Of a stretch of DNA of 64,000 nucleotides, positions 15,427-24,405 are shown piece after piece. The position numbers and the translations under genes were made by a program. This stretch comes from Nostoc paludosum FACHB-159 (GTDB lineage Bacteria > Cyanobacteriota > Cyanobacteriia > Cyanobacteriales > Nostocaceae): the NCBI RefSeq assembly GCF_014698835.1, contig NZ_JACJTU010000007.1, positions 186,001 through 250,000 on the forward strand, in the 5' to 3' direction. The number at the start of each line of letters is the position of its first letter. The stretch's first letter is position 1. The notes under the pieces were generated by a model that saw only the letters and a program-made list of their open reading frames with translations, was not told the origin of the DNA and ran no database searches.

Positions 15427-16397
15427 GTGAAAGACAGAGCAGAAGTGATTAGATTGAGCGCACATGGTTGGTACGTAGAGAAGATAGCAACTCACTTTAA
15501 TTGGACGGCACAAACGGTACGAGAAGTGTTGCATAGATGGGAGAAGCTAGGTTTAGAAGGACTTTGGGAGAAACCAGGACGGGGAGGAAAATCAAGGTGG
15601 GCAGAAACTGACATGGTGTTTTTAGAAGAATGTTTAGAGCAAGAACCACGCACATATAACAGCATTCAGTTAGCCCAAAAATTAGAAAAAGAACGCTCAG
15701 TAAAGTTAAGTCCTGATTGGCTAAGGCAGGTACTAAAAAAAAGGGGATCATCTGGAAGCGAACTAGGAAAAGCCACAAGGGAAAACAAGATCCGGTAGTA
15801 CAGCAAATCAAACAGGCAGACCTAGAAATGCTGGAATTGTCTGCGGCATCTGGTGAAATAGATTTAAAGTATTTGGATGAATCAGGATTTTGTACTTGGA
15901 GCGAACCGAGTTATAGTTATTACTTTCGAGGACAGCAAAAACGCCTGGAGCAGAGTAAACGCAGGGGACGAAGGTTAAGTATTATTGGGTTTCTTCAACC
16001 CCTAATTAGTTTTGTGTACGGTTTGGTGATTGGCGGCGTTTCACGCAAATCCTATATCCAAATGATGGAGCTTGAAGCACTTGAAGCCCAAAAATCAGGA
16101 CGTGCCAGAGTAATCGTTCAGGATAACGGCCCGATACATCGGTGTAAAGAGGTACAACAATTGTGGTCAAAATGGGAACAAATGGGGTTGTACATCTTTT
16201 TTCTACCTAAATATTGTTCTGAGATGAACCCAATTGAATTGGAGTGGCAACACCTCAAAAAAGATGAACTTGCCTCAAAAAGTTTTGAGGATGAGTTAGA
16301 CCTTGCTTATGCTGTCATTGATGGAATTCAAACAAGAGGAGAAAAGGGAAACTACAGTACACAGCGTGTAAGATTTAACTCTAACTCTTCTGCTTAA
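15427..16397 (+). CDS. IS630-family transposase, two frames joined by a likely -1 frameshift
   Basis: Frame one (15427-15798, start GTG) holds the helix-turn-helix region: VKDRAEVIRLSAHGWYVEKI and TAQTVREVLHRWEKLGLEGL. Frame two, one base back, begins around the A8 run at 15735-15742 and contains a complete DDE triad: DLKYLDESGF, VIVQDNGPIHR and MNPIELEWQHLK, ending at 16397. A -1 slip on A-AAA-AAA would fuse the two into one protein of about 320 residues, a device known in IS630 and other IS families. The N-terminus may be slightly truncated at the junction with the preceding transposase. If expressed it could be active. Confidence 0.82.
15735..15742 (+). promoter_or_regulatory. Slippery A8 run for -1 frameshift in IS630 transposase
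   Basis: Eight A residues followed by GGGG sit where the helix-turn-helix frame and the DDE frame overlap. Codons change from CTA-AAA-AAA-AGG to AAA-AAA-AAG-GGG after slipping back one base. Confidence 0.65.
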
Positions 16398-16401
16398 TTA
16401 T

Positions 16402-16728
16402 TTGTTACATATTTATAAATTTTCTCTACGACTTACTTATCATCGACGTTGGGAAGTCGAAAGTACCATTGATGAACTCAAAGTTCACCTTTTAGGGCGC
16501 AAAACTCTAATTCGTTCTCTCAATCCTCGTGAAGTCGTTCAGGAAGTTTATGGCTGGCTGCTTGGACATTGGGCTGTGCGTTCACTTATGTTCCAAGTTG
16601 CCGAATCCGCTGCAATTTCCCCCTTAAGATTAAGTTTTACGGGGACACTGAACATCGTCCGTCGCACTGTTCCTAAATTTCAGCGACTTCAAGCAGAAGA
16701 ATTTCCTTTTTTTTCACCTGGCTTGTAA
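16402..16728 (+). pseudogene. C-terminal fragment of a second IS4-family transposase
   Basis: Contains the IS4 hallmark YREK motif: Y, R, E and K in YHRRWEVESTIDELKVHL with standard spacing, followed by LNPREVVQEVYGWLLGHWAV and LSFTGTLNIVRRTVPKFQ. Everything before the last catalytic region is missing, so it is not functional. It begins 5 bp after the IS630 transposase stop and is a different IS4 subgroup from the remnant at 12.3 kb. Confidence 0.85.
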
Positions 16729-16810
16729 CAGAGATTTTGGATGAGCAGATACCAGAACCGGAAGGTAGAAGCAATCCTCGTGTGGTCAAAAAAACTAGTT
16801 TAGCTATATT

Positions 16811-17908
16811 TTAAATATCTTGTCTAGCAAGACATACCCGTCTCTGGGCAAGTTCCACAGCAGCCTGTCGTGGTAGCTTACCTGTTTTGGCAACTTGTTC
16901 TAACACTAGCGTAGTATTGTGGCGAATTTTCTTTGCAATAGTTTCAAAGGCTCTGGTCTGATTTCCGCCATCATACTCAACCGCAGCGCAGATTACACCA
17001 CCTGCATTGGCGATGAAATCAGGTACTACAATAATATTTCGTTCATGACATATCTTTTCTGCTGCTTCGGTAAACGGGATATTAGCACCTGAGATCACAA
17101 GCTGAGTTTTCAGGCGGTCAACATTATCAGCATGGATAACATCGGGTCTGGCTGCTGGTATCCAAATATCGCACTCGATGTCAATAACTGCGTCCCGATC
17201 TAGTTTGTCTCCCTGTGGATAATTAATCACACTCTTACCAGAATTTTTAAGTTTGATTAACTGCTTAACATCGATTCCCAGAGGATTAAAGAGGGTTCCT
17301 TGAGAATCTGCGGCTCCTATAAGTAACGCTCCTTTAGCCGTTAAAAAGCGAGCAGCGTTTTTCCCAACGGAACCGAAACCTTGAATGACAATACGTGTAC
17401 CTTCTAGATTGAGGTGACAAAACTTGCTAGCTATTTCTGCACAGATACTTAGACCAAAACCAGTAGCACCAATTTCATCTAAGGGGATACCTCCTATTGC
17501 TTTTGGTAGTCCTACAGCACGACCAATCTCTTCTTTGATCCAAGCCATGCACTGTTCATCTGTTCCCATATCGGGGCCAGGGATATACTCAGTCACATCC
17601 CTGATAGCATGAGCAAAGGTACGTACCAAGCGTTCCTTATCTGCTAAAGGTTGTTTCGGGTCGGCTAAGATTGCAGATTTACCGCCGCCGTGGGGTAAGT
17701 CAGCAGCAGCATTTTTTAAAGTCATAGCTCGTGCCAATCGAAAAACTTCTTCTGTAGTCACATCTGTGGCCATACGTACTCCACCGATCGCAGGGCCACA
17801 ATCAATGTTATCAACCACGACAATGGCTTTTAGATCAGCTTCTCTTTCGTAGATATGAATAATCTTGGCTGGGCCTAGCTCATCAGCAAAGCGAAAAATA
17901 TTATCCAT
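16811..17908 (-). CDS. Glu/Leu/Phe/Val dehydrogenase (leucine dehydrogenase type)
   Basis: 365 residues, the size of leucine/valine/phenylalanine dehydrogenases. The catalytic region AADLPHGGGKSAI carries the active-site Lys; PGPDMGTDEQCM contains the conserved Asp; a Rossmann motif IVIQGFGSVGKNAARFL follows, then ISGANIPFT and VPDFIANAGGVICA. It would reversibly deaminate a branched or aromatic amino acid to its 2-oxo acid with NAD+. The next gene upstream on the same strand (171 bp away) is a 2-oxo acid decarboxylase, so the two may form an Ehrlich-type route to aldehydes. Substrate is not decided by sequence. Confidence 0.9.
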   Translation of the reverse strand: MDNIFRFADELGPAKIIHIYEREADLKAIVVVDNIDCGPAIGGVRMATDVTTEEVFRLARAMTLKNAAADLPHGGGKSAILADPKQPLADKERLVRTFAHAIRDVTEYIPGPDMGTDEQCMAWIKEEIGRAVGLPKAIGGIPLDEIGATGFGLSICAEIASKFCHLNLEGTRIVIQGFGSVGKNAARFLTAKGALLIGAADSQGTLFNPLGIDVKQLIKLKNSGKSVINYPQGDKLDRDAVIDIECDIWIPAARPDVIHADNVDRLKTQLVISGANIPFTEAAEKICHERNIIVVPDFIANAGGVICAAVEYDGGNQTRAFETIAKKIRHNTTLVLEQVAKTGKLPRQAAVELAQRRVCLARQDI

Positions 17909-18079
17909 TGGTTATTGGGGGTTGGGAATTAGCAAAGTTTTTCATACAGCGAATTGCAAGTTGATGGAATACACGCCTCCCCAACCCTTTGCTGACCAAG
18001 AAGAAGGTGTCTGATCGGACGGGTGAGGGAAGATACTCCACTTACAAAAAAAATACTGTAATTATTGATTAATCATTAA

Positions 18080-19705
18080 CTATCCTGTCAGGGATTTGGT
18101 AAATAGTGCGCTCAATCTTTGTAAGGCAGGCGAAACATCGTTAGGTGAGAGATGAACATCAAGAATACTGAAAGTCCTACTATTTTGCGCTGTATGTAAG
18201 GCTTGTTGTAGTTGTGTACTGGTGTAGATCACAAAGCCATGACCACCAAGAATGTTGGCTAACTGGGCATAGTCCATTGTGGGAATTTGGACAAAAGCCG
18301 CTTCTTGATGTCCCATTGCCTGGAGGCTAGCAAATGAGCCATTGTTAATGACTATAACAATCGGGTTTAGTCTTAAGCGTTGCGCTGTGAGCAATTCCAT
18401 TCCTGTCATCTGAAACGCCCCATCGCCAACCAAAGCGATCGCTCGTCGGGATGGGTCGGCTAATTGTGCGCCAATCACCCCAGGAACGCCAAACCCCATA
18501 CTGGCGTAGAAGGCGGGACATAAGAATGATGTGCCTTGCTGTGTCTGGATATCATCTGCTGCAAATAAGGTATCTCCAACATCCGTCACTAGTAGAGTGT
18601 TACTGTCAATGAACTGATTGAGTTCATAAAGTAGTCCACTCATAGAAATTTTACCCACAGATGGCGTAACACGCGGTTTCATAGTATAGATGCCGGATGA
18701 ATCCCAATGAGGCAAATCTGGACTATCAAGCAAGGCGGTGATGAAATCTTCAAACCTCACATTGGGGTATTCGTGATGCTTAATGGCAATGCGTTCTGAA
18801 GTTGCATACACTGTACAACTTGGGTTGAGATGAGCGGTAAACATTCCCAGGTTGATATCAGTCATAAACACTCCCAACATCAGCACACAGTCTGATTCTT
18901 CAACGATTTTTTGCACATTTAAATCCCCAGCCTCACCATTGTAGATACCGATGTATTGTGGATGTCCTTCGGGAAAAACAGATTTTCCTAACATTGTTGA
19001 GCAGACTGGTACACCAAGTTTTTCTGCCAAGGCTAGAAGTTGTTCCTGCAAGCCAAAGCGATGAATTTCAACACAAGCAAGAATGACTGGTGAGTGCGAT
19101 CGCTTGAGCATCTCCAGAGTTTCTGCAATGGCTTCCATTAAAGTATCTGGATCAGTGCGCTTGATTGGTGGTGGCAAGTGTTCTGACTCTGTAATCTCCG
19201 CATAAACTAGATCACGGGGAATTTCCAAATAAACAGGACGCTTGAATGTCGTTGCATAGTCAAGAGCAAGATGAATTTGAGCATCGGCTGTTTTTGGATC
19301 GGTTAGCTTTGTGGCGTAAAGGGTGACTTCTTCATAAACACGCCGTTGTGTGTCAAAAGTTTTCACCTTATGATGTAACAAGTCATGCTCCCGTTGTTCC
19401 CGCACACCTGGCCCGCCGCTTAAAATGACCAATGGAGACTTCTCGGCATAAGCACCAGCTACAGCATTCACCATATTTAAGCCGCCAACGCTATAGGTAA
19501 CAACTGCTAAACCCAAACCCCGCATTCGGGAGTAAGCATCAGCCGCAAAGCCTACGCAGGGTTCGTGCGTCATGACAATAGGTGCAATCTTGCTGTCTGC
19601 TAGTGCATCGAATAGTGTTAAGGCAAAATCTCCAGGTATACCAAAGGCGTGTTCTACACCTTTTTCGTATAAAATATCAAATATATGCGGTGCTAGTTGA
19701 GGCAT
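18080..19705 (-). CDS. ThDP-dependent 2-oxo acid decarboxylase (indolepyruvate/pyruvate decarboxylase-like)
   Basis: 541 residues with three thiamine-diphosphate enzyme domains. The N-terminal domain has the catalytic Glu in MTHEPCVGFAADAYSRMRG and the paired His of decarboxylases in REHDLLHHKVKTFDTQ (HH), which separates it from acetolactate synthases. The C-terminal domain has the ThDP motif VGDGAFQMTGMELL...INN. It should remove CO2 from a 2-oxo acid such as indolepyruvate, phenylpyruvate or a branched-chain acid. Adjacent to the amino-acid dehydrogenase. The start at 19705 (MPQLAPHIFDILYEKGVEHAFG) is preceded by GGGAGGTAG on the minus strand. Confidence 0.88.
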   Translation of the reverse strand: MPQLAPHIFDILYEKGVEHAFGIPGDFALTLFDALADSKIAPIVMTHEPCVGFAADAYSRMRGLGLAVVTYSVGGLNMVNAVAGAYAEKSPLVILSGGPGVREQREHDLLHHKVKTFDTQRRVYEEVTLYATKLTDPKTADAQIHLALDYATTFKRPVYLEIPRDLVYAEITESEHLPPPIKRTDPDTLMEAIAETLEMLKRSHSPVILACVEIHRFGLQEQLLALAEKLGVPVCSTMLGKSVFPEGHPQYIGIYNGEAGDLNVQKIVEESDCVLMLGVFMTDINLGMFTAHLNPSCTVYATSERIAIKHHEYPNVRFEDFITALLDSPDLPHWDSSGIYTMKPRVTPSVGKISMSGLLYELNQFIDSNTLLVTDVGDTLFAADDIQTQQGTSFLCPAFYASMGFGVPGVIGAQLADPSRRAIALVGDGAFQMTGMELLTAQRLRLNPIVIVINNGSFASLQAMGHQEAAFVQIPTMDYAQLANILGGHGFVIYTSTQLQQALHTAQNSRTFSILDVHLSPNDVSPALQRLSALFTKSLTG

Positions 19706-19851
19706 CTTCTACCTCCCTAAAGAATATTTTCCCAAAACTGACCATCCGCAGATCGCCGATTTTCAGATTTTCTTCCAACGATATCTTTTAAAAGTCTTGA
19801 TGGATAGTACCGTCAGGCATAATTGTGCCAGTTAACGATTTTGCGTGGCTT

Positions 19852-19963
19852 ATACCAATTCTCCAAACTTAAGCAACAGATACAAACCTTGAAACCCAGA
19901 TGTTATCTGAGTTTCAAGGTTTGCGTTAGCGGAGCGGGGCGTTAGTCCATTGCGGATTGGTAT
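19852..19963. repeat. 112-bp element with ATACCAAT / ATTGGTAT ends and strong inner hairpin
   Basis: Outer ends ATACCAAT (19852-19859) and ATTGGTAT (19956-19963) are complementary, and inside lies AAACCTTGAAAC-CCAGAT-gtt-ATCTGAGTTTCAAGGTTT (19884-19922), a near-perfect hairpin of about 18 bp. It separates the GCS2-type gene from the decarboxylase and would terminate the former on the minus strand. A second element with the same outer ends is at 37,564-37,653; it may be a small non-autonomous element. Confidence 0.7.
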
Positions 19964-19979
19964 TACCTTCTGGTGAGCC

Positions 19980-21143
19980 TTACAGCCAACCGTAGGCTAC
20001 AGCCTCCTGTCTGCTCTTACTAGCTAATTCAGCTTCCAACTCACTCACCAAAGAAGCAACCACCGCCTTTAAAGAACCTGTACTTTCAAACACTCGCCGT
20101 TGACGAATATAACTTGCTCCTTGGTCTAATCTTTTTTCTAATTGGAATAGATATGAACTATTTCCCAAAGTATCGGCAGTTTCTGCTAGTACATTCAAGA
20201 TATCTTTAACTATATTCCTGATGGGTCTGCTATTACCTTGTTCATCTTCAATATAATTAGCATCTAAACCCCAACGAGATGCACGAAAGTAGTTTTCTCT
20301 TTCAATCAACCAAGGAAGGGGAGTTAATAAAAATCCTGTTTGCTGTCCTTGACTGTGATGATGCAAATACACAATTAAAGAATGGATAAAAGCTGCCAGC
20401 ATCATCGATTCTTTGATCGTTGGTTGAGCATCCATCACCCTCACCTCAAGAGTTCCGAAATCAGGTTGAGGACGCAAATCCCAATGGATATCACGGATAA
20501 TCTCAAACATCCCTGCATGTTGAGCAGTAGCAAAGAAATTAGCAAAATCCTGCCAATTTTTAAAAGTGGGACAAATACCATAAGTTCTCATCGATGATAA
20601 GAACCTTTGGCGAAAGGAAGCAAAGCTAGTATCGTGACCCCACCAAAAGGGTGAACTAGCAGATAAAGCCAACAAAATGGGGAGATAGGGTTTAAGTCTG
20701 CCCATAATATCTATAGCTGCATCACCCGATGGCATTCCTACATGAAGCTGAAGCGCACAAGTCATCATTAAATCTGCCAGATAGCCAGATGTATTTTGCT
20801 GGGCAAGATATCTGGGAATTGGGGTGATAGAGGCAAAGCGATCGCAAAATGGATGAGTCCCGGCTGCACAAATAGTCATACCCAGTGCTTGACATCTGGT
20901 TTTGAGGTCACGCAGAATAGCAACAATATTGGCTTCTAACTCAGGGATATTTGAGCAAACCTGAGAGGCAATCTCTACCATCGCTTGATTAAATTCTGGT
21001 TGAATCCAGGAATTTTCAGGAGCTTGTGCTAAAAGCGGTAAAATGCCATCTACCAATTGCAGCGTATCAGGATTGAGTAATTGCAACTCAATTTCCATCC
21101 CTAGAGAGAATTCGGGAGAGCTTTTGAATGTTATGTCACCCAT
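19980..21143 (-). CDS. GCS2-family glutamate-cysteine ligase-like (YbdK-type) carboxylate-amine ligase
   Basis: 387 residues of the GCS2 family: SPEFSLGMEIELQLLNPDT at the N-terminus (metal-binding GxExE), CALQLHVGMPSGDAAIDIM, LSASSPFWWGHDTSFASFRQ and DFGTLEVRVMDAQPT. Members ligate glutamate to cysteine or another amine using ATP; the true substrate of YbdK-like members is often unknown. The start at 21143 gives the conventional N-terminus. Seven bases upstream is the relic of an rtcB tail, so its original promoter region has been rearranged. Confidence 0.88.
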   Translation of the reverse strand: MGDITFKSSPEFSLGMEIELQLLNPDTLQLVDGILPLLAQAPENSWIQPEFNQAMVEIASQVCSNIPELEANIVAILRDLKTRCQALGMTICAAGTHPFCDRFASITPIPRYLAQQNTSGYLADLMMTCALQLHVGMPSGDAAIDIMGRLKPYLPILLALSASSPFWWGHDTSFASFRQRFLSSMRTYGICPTFKNWQDFANFFATAQHAGMFEIIRDIHWDLRPQPDFGTLEVRVMDAQPTIKESMMLAAFIHSLIVYLHHHSQGQQTGFLLTPLPWLIERENYFRASRWGLDANYIEDEQGNSRPIRNIVKDILNVLAETADTLGNSSYLFQLEKRLDQGASYIRQRRVFESTGSLKAVVASLVSELEAELASKSRQEAVAYGWL

Positions 21144-21149
21144 GTCAAT

Positions 21150-21370
21150 TTATCCTTTAACTACAGCGATGGGATGCAGACGCGCCACTTTACGAGCAAT
21201 TCCGGCTTGGCTAACTACATTTACTACTCGAGTGACATCTTTGTATGCTTGGGGTGCTTCCTCAGCTAAACCGGACATAGATCCAGCCTGGATACTGATG
21301 CCTTGATGTTCTAGTTCGTCCTTGAGGCGATCGCCTCTAATTTCTCATTTAGCTTTGTGATGAATCATCA
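21150..21370 (-). pseudogene. Duplicate of the 3' end of rtcB
   Basis: The minus strand reads [40 protein letters not shown] and PIAVVKG-stop, essentially the last 65-70 residues of the intact RtcB encoded at 22901-24346, with scattered silent and replacement changes (for example an in-frame stop in the segment matching [11 protein letters not shown]). Similarity stops near 21370, where a transposase relic follows. It is the tail of a former second rtcB copy. Confidence 0.9.
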
Positions 21371-21393
21371 GAAACCATTTATAAAGTAAATCT

Positions 21394-21483
21394 TTAGCTG
21401 GCTAGTAGACGAAATAGCATAATACGAGTCATCACGGCATATATCGTAGCTTCACTCATTTTGGGAAGACGTTCATAATCCTT
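21394..21483 (-). pseudogene. C-terminal scrap of an IS5-type transposase
   Basis: The minus strand reads KDYERLPKMSEATIYAVMTR then IMLFRLLAS-stop, the usual end of IS5-family transposases. It lies between the rtcB relic and a small conserved gene, and suggests that an insertion sequence caused the rtcB rearrangement. Confidence 0.75.
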
Positions 21484-21493
21484 ACTTAATTAC

Positions 21494-21685
21494 TCAAACG
21501 TCAACATTTATCTGTTCTATTTGTCGAGCAGCTTTTTCCCACATCTTAGCTGAAGTTTCATCTTGCCAATGAGTTCGCAAATATTCTGCTTTTTTGTGAC
21601 ATATTCGCTCTAACATCTCTAGGATTGCAGCTAATGTCAATTTATCGATTAATTCTTCTAAAGCATTCATGTATTCTTTGTGCAT
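21494..21685 (-). CDS. Conserved small helical protein
   Basis: 63 residues: NALEELIDKLTLAAILEMLE, RICHKKAEYLRTHWQDETSA and KMWEKAARQIEQI. It resembles small cyanobacterial and proteobacterial proteins in which LIDxxGLxxVLxxLAxICxxKAxHLRxNWQDxxxAxxW is conserved. No enzymatic residues; all-helical. Function unknown. The start at 21685 lacks a strong ribosome-binding site but is followed by the conserved region. Confidence 0.75.
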   Translation of the reverse strand: MHKEYMNALEELIDKLTLAAILEMLERICHKKAEYLRTHWQDETSAKMWEKAARQIEQINVDV

Positions 21686-21872
21686 ACGAATAACTCCTGA
21701 ATGTTATAAATATCTTCTGTTTATACCCATATTTTTGGAACAGTCAAAGTATATTACTAACCAATATTCCACCTAAAAGTGAAGTTTTGGACTCACACAC
21801 AATTCAATTACACTCAATTAGACTCAGATTTCTGCTTAGTCCTTTTGAGAAAATCATCAATTCGCAGGAAGT

Positions 21873-22475
21873 CTAACGCTGACGTTGGTAGCCTCCAATT
21901 AACTCTGCTGTTGCCAAAACATGACCCTTCATTGCTTGCAAAATTTGCTCTTTTGTTGCGCCTGGTGGCAAACCCAAATTTTTGTCTAAAGCATAAAGTT
22001 TGAAGAAATACCGATGTGTACCACTAGGAGGACAGGGGCCGCCATAACCTAATTTGCCAAAATCATTCTTTCCCTGCACTCCACCACTTGGTAAGATTTT
22101 CGTAGCAGTAATGTGTTCTGGTAATTGCCGAACTGTAGGAGGTATATCGTAAAGTACCCAATGTACAAATGTATGTCTGGGTGCATCTGGGTCATCGACT
22201 ATTAATGCTAAACTTTGGGTTTCTTTTGGAGGTTCATCCCAGCTAAGAGTAGGGGAAATATCAGCACCATCACAGGTATATTTGGCAGGAATTTGGCTAT
22301 TAGCTCCAAAGACACTTTCTAATTTCATGCTTTTCCTCTCTGTTGTTAATTTACTGCTTGGGGTGGAGGCAATTTTGATATTTTTATTACCCACAGAACT
22401 ACAAGCGATCGCAGATAATTCTACTAACCCAATTATACTGAAGCTTTGAAGTAGAAATGCTCGCCTTCTAACCAT
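21873..22475 (-). CDS. YbhB/YbcL-type (PEBP) protein, probable lipoprotein
   Basis: 200 residues. After an N-terminal RRR and hydrophobic stretch comes a lipobox-like SAIAC (Cys near residue 25), then a linker and the PEBP fold: IPAKYTCDGADISPTLSWDE, SLALIVDDPDAP, FVHWVLYDIPP and GPCPPSGTHRYFFKLYALD, matching the ligand-binding site of bacterial Raf-kinase-inhibitor-like proteins. The family binds small anions or lipids and its role in bacteria is unclear. Probably membrane-anchored. Stands alone on the minus strand. Confidence 0.88.
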   Translation of the reverse strand: MVRRRAFLLQSFSIIGLVELSAIACSSVGNKNIKIASTPSSKLTTERKSMKLESVFGANSQIPAKYTCDGADISPTLSWDEPPKETQSLALIVDDPDAPRHTFVHWVLYDIPPTVRQLPEHITATKILPSGGVQGKNDFGKLGYGGPCPPSGTHRYFFKLYALDKNLGLPPGATKEQILQAMKGHVLATAELIGGYQRQR

Positions 22476-22679
22476 TAACTTGCACCTAAGATGTTTGTAA
22501 AATTTTGTAAAAATTAATCATCCTAATGCTTTTTGCTGCTTCTAAAAAAAAGGATGAATTTTAAAATTCAAATTTAAATTTCAAATTTGAATTCTTGGCA
22601 GCAATTCTTAACAGATGAAAAACAAAAAACGCTGCTCCATACAATAAAATTATGTTAGTATATAAGTGAGATCGCAGGG

Positions 22680-22890
22680 AACTTCTAACATAGATGAAGA
22701 AAGTGGCAACACCAATTACCGAAAGCTAAGGTAAGAGTAACGCCAAACCAGGATCTAGGAAGATGCGACTATGGGAAGTTAGAGTGAGGAGCCTGCGAGA
22801 CGTGTAAACCCAGGTTTTTTGCGGAGGGAACCTTTGTATAGAATAGGCAATTATCGCTGAAGGGTCTGGTTGAACGCAACTAGACCCTTA
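22680..22890 (+). ncRNA. Putative structured RNA, possibly a group II intron 5'/domain I relic
   Basis: About 210 bp with no reading frame but much RNA-like patterning: GTAAGAGTAACGCCAAACC, AGAGTGAGGAGCCTGCGAGA then CGTGTAAACCCAGG, GGAGGGAACCTTTG, and a final 12-bp hairpin AAGGGTCTGGTT-gaacgc-AACTAGACCCTT (22860-22889). The middle resembles domain I sequence of cyanobacterial group II introns, but no reverse transcriptase, domain V or clear 5' GUGYG is present. Alternatively it is a free small RNA lying head-on to rtcB. Strand is inferred from the GAGCCTGCGAGAC-like motif. Confidence 0.4.
22860..22889. terminator. 12-bp hairpin downstream of rtcB
   Basis: AAGGGTCTGGTT pairs with AACTAGACCCTT (one G-T pair) across six bases, 12 bp after the rtcB stop on the minus strand. 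It could end rtcB or the putative plus-strand RNA. Confidence 0.65.
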
Positions 22891-22900
22891 AGTTTATGTT

Positions 22901-24346
22901 TTATCCTTTGACAACAGCAACGGGATGCAGACGCGCCACTTTACGAGCAATTCCTGCTTGGCTAACTACATTTACCACTCGGCTGACATCTTTGTACGCT
23001 TGGGGTGCTTCTTCTGCTAAACCGGACATAGAACCAGCCCGGATGCTAATCCCTTCGTGTTCTAGTTCTCCCTTGAGGCGATCGCCTTTAATTTCTCGTT
23101 TGGCTTTGTGACGACTCATCACCCTTCCCGCACCGTGACAACTAGAACCAAAAGATAGGCGATCACTTGCTGATGTCCCTAACAAAATCCAACTGTGGGT
23201 ACCCATCGAACCAGGAACAAGAACAGGTTGCCCCAAAGGACGATATTCCGTAGGTAAACCAGCAAAGCCTGGGCCAAATGCTCGTGTTGCTCCTTTACGG
23301 TGGACGCAGACTGTCAAGTTTTCGCCGTCAACTTCGTGGGTTTCAATTTTGGCCATGTTGTGAGCAATATCATAAACTTGGCGTAGTGTTGAGTCTTGTT
23401 TACCAAACACCTCTTGAAAACTCCGCCGTGTATGCCATGCTAAAACCTGACGGTTAGCAAAAGCATAGTTAGCTGCTGACTTCATCGCTGCTAGATAGCC
23501 TTGTCCTTCTGGTGATTCAATTGGCGCACAAACTAACTCTCGGTCTGGTAAATCAATTCCATAGCGAATTACCGCAAATTGCAAGTTTTGTACATAATCT
23601 GTGCAGATTTGATGCCCAAAGCCACGAGAACCGCAATGAATTTGCACCGCCAAACAACCTGTGTGCAAACCCATCACTTCTGCCGCTTCCTGGTCAAATA
23701 CTTCCTCAACTATATCCACCTCTAAGAAATGATTTCCCGCGCCCAAGGTTCCTAGTTGACCTTTGCCGCGCTCTTTTGCTCGCTTACTAGCCGCATCTGG
23801 ATCTGCCCCTGCCAAACAGCCAAACTCTTCCGTGCGTTGCAAATCTTCTGCTTCGGCATACCCTTGAGTTAGCGTCCAATTAGCACCCTGTTGACATACT
23901 TGGTCTAACTCTTCATTAGTCAGAGGGATACTGCCTTTTTCTCCCACACCGCTAGGACAATTGCGATAAAGGACACTGGCGAGATCGCTTAAATAGGGTT
24001 TGGCATTCTCATACTTAATTGTAGAGGTCAAAACACGCACACCACAGTTGATATCATAACCAACTGCTCCTGGGGAAATTATTCCCCCTGGGACTCGTGT
24101 TGCCATCACCCCACCAATAGGCATTCCATAGCCTTGGTGAACATCAGGCATAACAACTACATGACCTACTAGCCCAGGTAAACGCGCAACATTCACTGCT
24201 TGAATTATTGATAAATCGTCCAAAGCATCTTCGAGGATTTCTTCATCGGCAAAAATCCAAACAGGAACCTGCATCTTTGGATGAAATGAGGTGGGAATTT
24301 CCCACAAATAATCATTAATACGGCGAAAATCTTCTTTAGAAACCAT
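22901..24346 (-). CDS. rtcB: RNA-splicing ligase RtcB
   Basis: 481 residues, full length. All signature motifs are visible: [26 protein letters not shown] with the metal-binding Cys (near residue 100), [22 protein letters not shown], the guanylylated His in [15 protein letters not shown] (near residue 349), [12 protein letters not shown] and [12 protein letters not shown]. RtcB joins 2',3'-cyclic phosphate or 3'-phosphate RNA ends to 5'-OH ends using GTP and Mn2+. Its cofactor archease is encoded 59 bp upstream on the same strand, so the two form an RNA-repair operon. An AGGGG lies before the ATG. Confidence 0.96.
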   Translation of the reverse strand: MVSKEDFRRINDYLWEIPTSFHPKMQVPVWIFADEEILEDALDDLSIIQAVNVARLPGLVGHVVVMPDVHQGYGMPIGGVMATRVPGGIISPGAVGYDINCGVRVLTSTIKYENAKPYLSDLASVLYRNCPSGVGEKGSIPLTNEELDQVCQQGANWTLTQGYAEAEDLQRTEEFGCLAGADPDAASKRAKERGKGQLGTLGAGNHFLEVDIVEEVFDQEAAEVMGLHTGCLAVQIHCGSRGFGHQICTDYVQNLQFAVIRYGIDLPDRELVCAPIESPEGQGYLAAMKSAANYAFANRQVLAWHTRRSFQEVFGKQDSTLRQVYDIAHNMAKIETHEVDGENLTVCVHRKGATRAFGPGFAGLPTEYRPLGQPVLVPGSMGTHSWILLGTSASDRLSFGSSCHGAGRVMSRHKAKREIKGDRLKGELEHEGISIRAGSMSGLAEEAPQAYKDVSRVVNVVSQAGIARKVARLHPVAVVKG

Positions 24347-24405
24347 ATCCCCTCGTAAGTTGAAAATAGGAAGTAGGGGAGAATAACTGTTAACTTCTGA
24401 CTAAT

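Noticed and set aside
16811..19705. Scytonemin biosynthesis genes scyA/scyB
   Set aside because: The ThDP enzyme has the HH motif of decarboxylases, and scyC-F and the trp/tyr genes of that cluster are absent.
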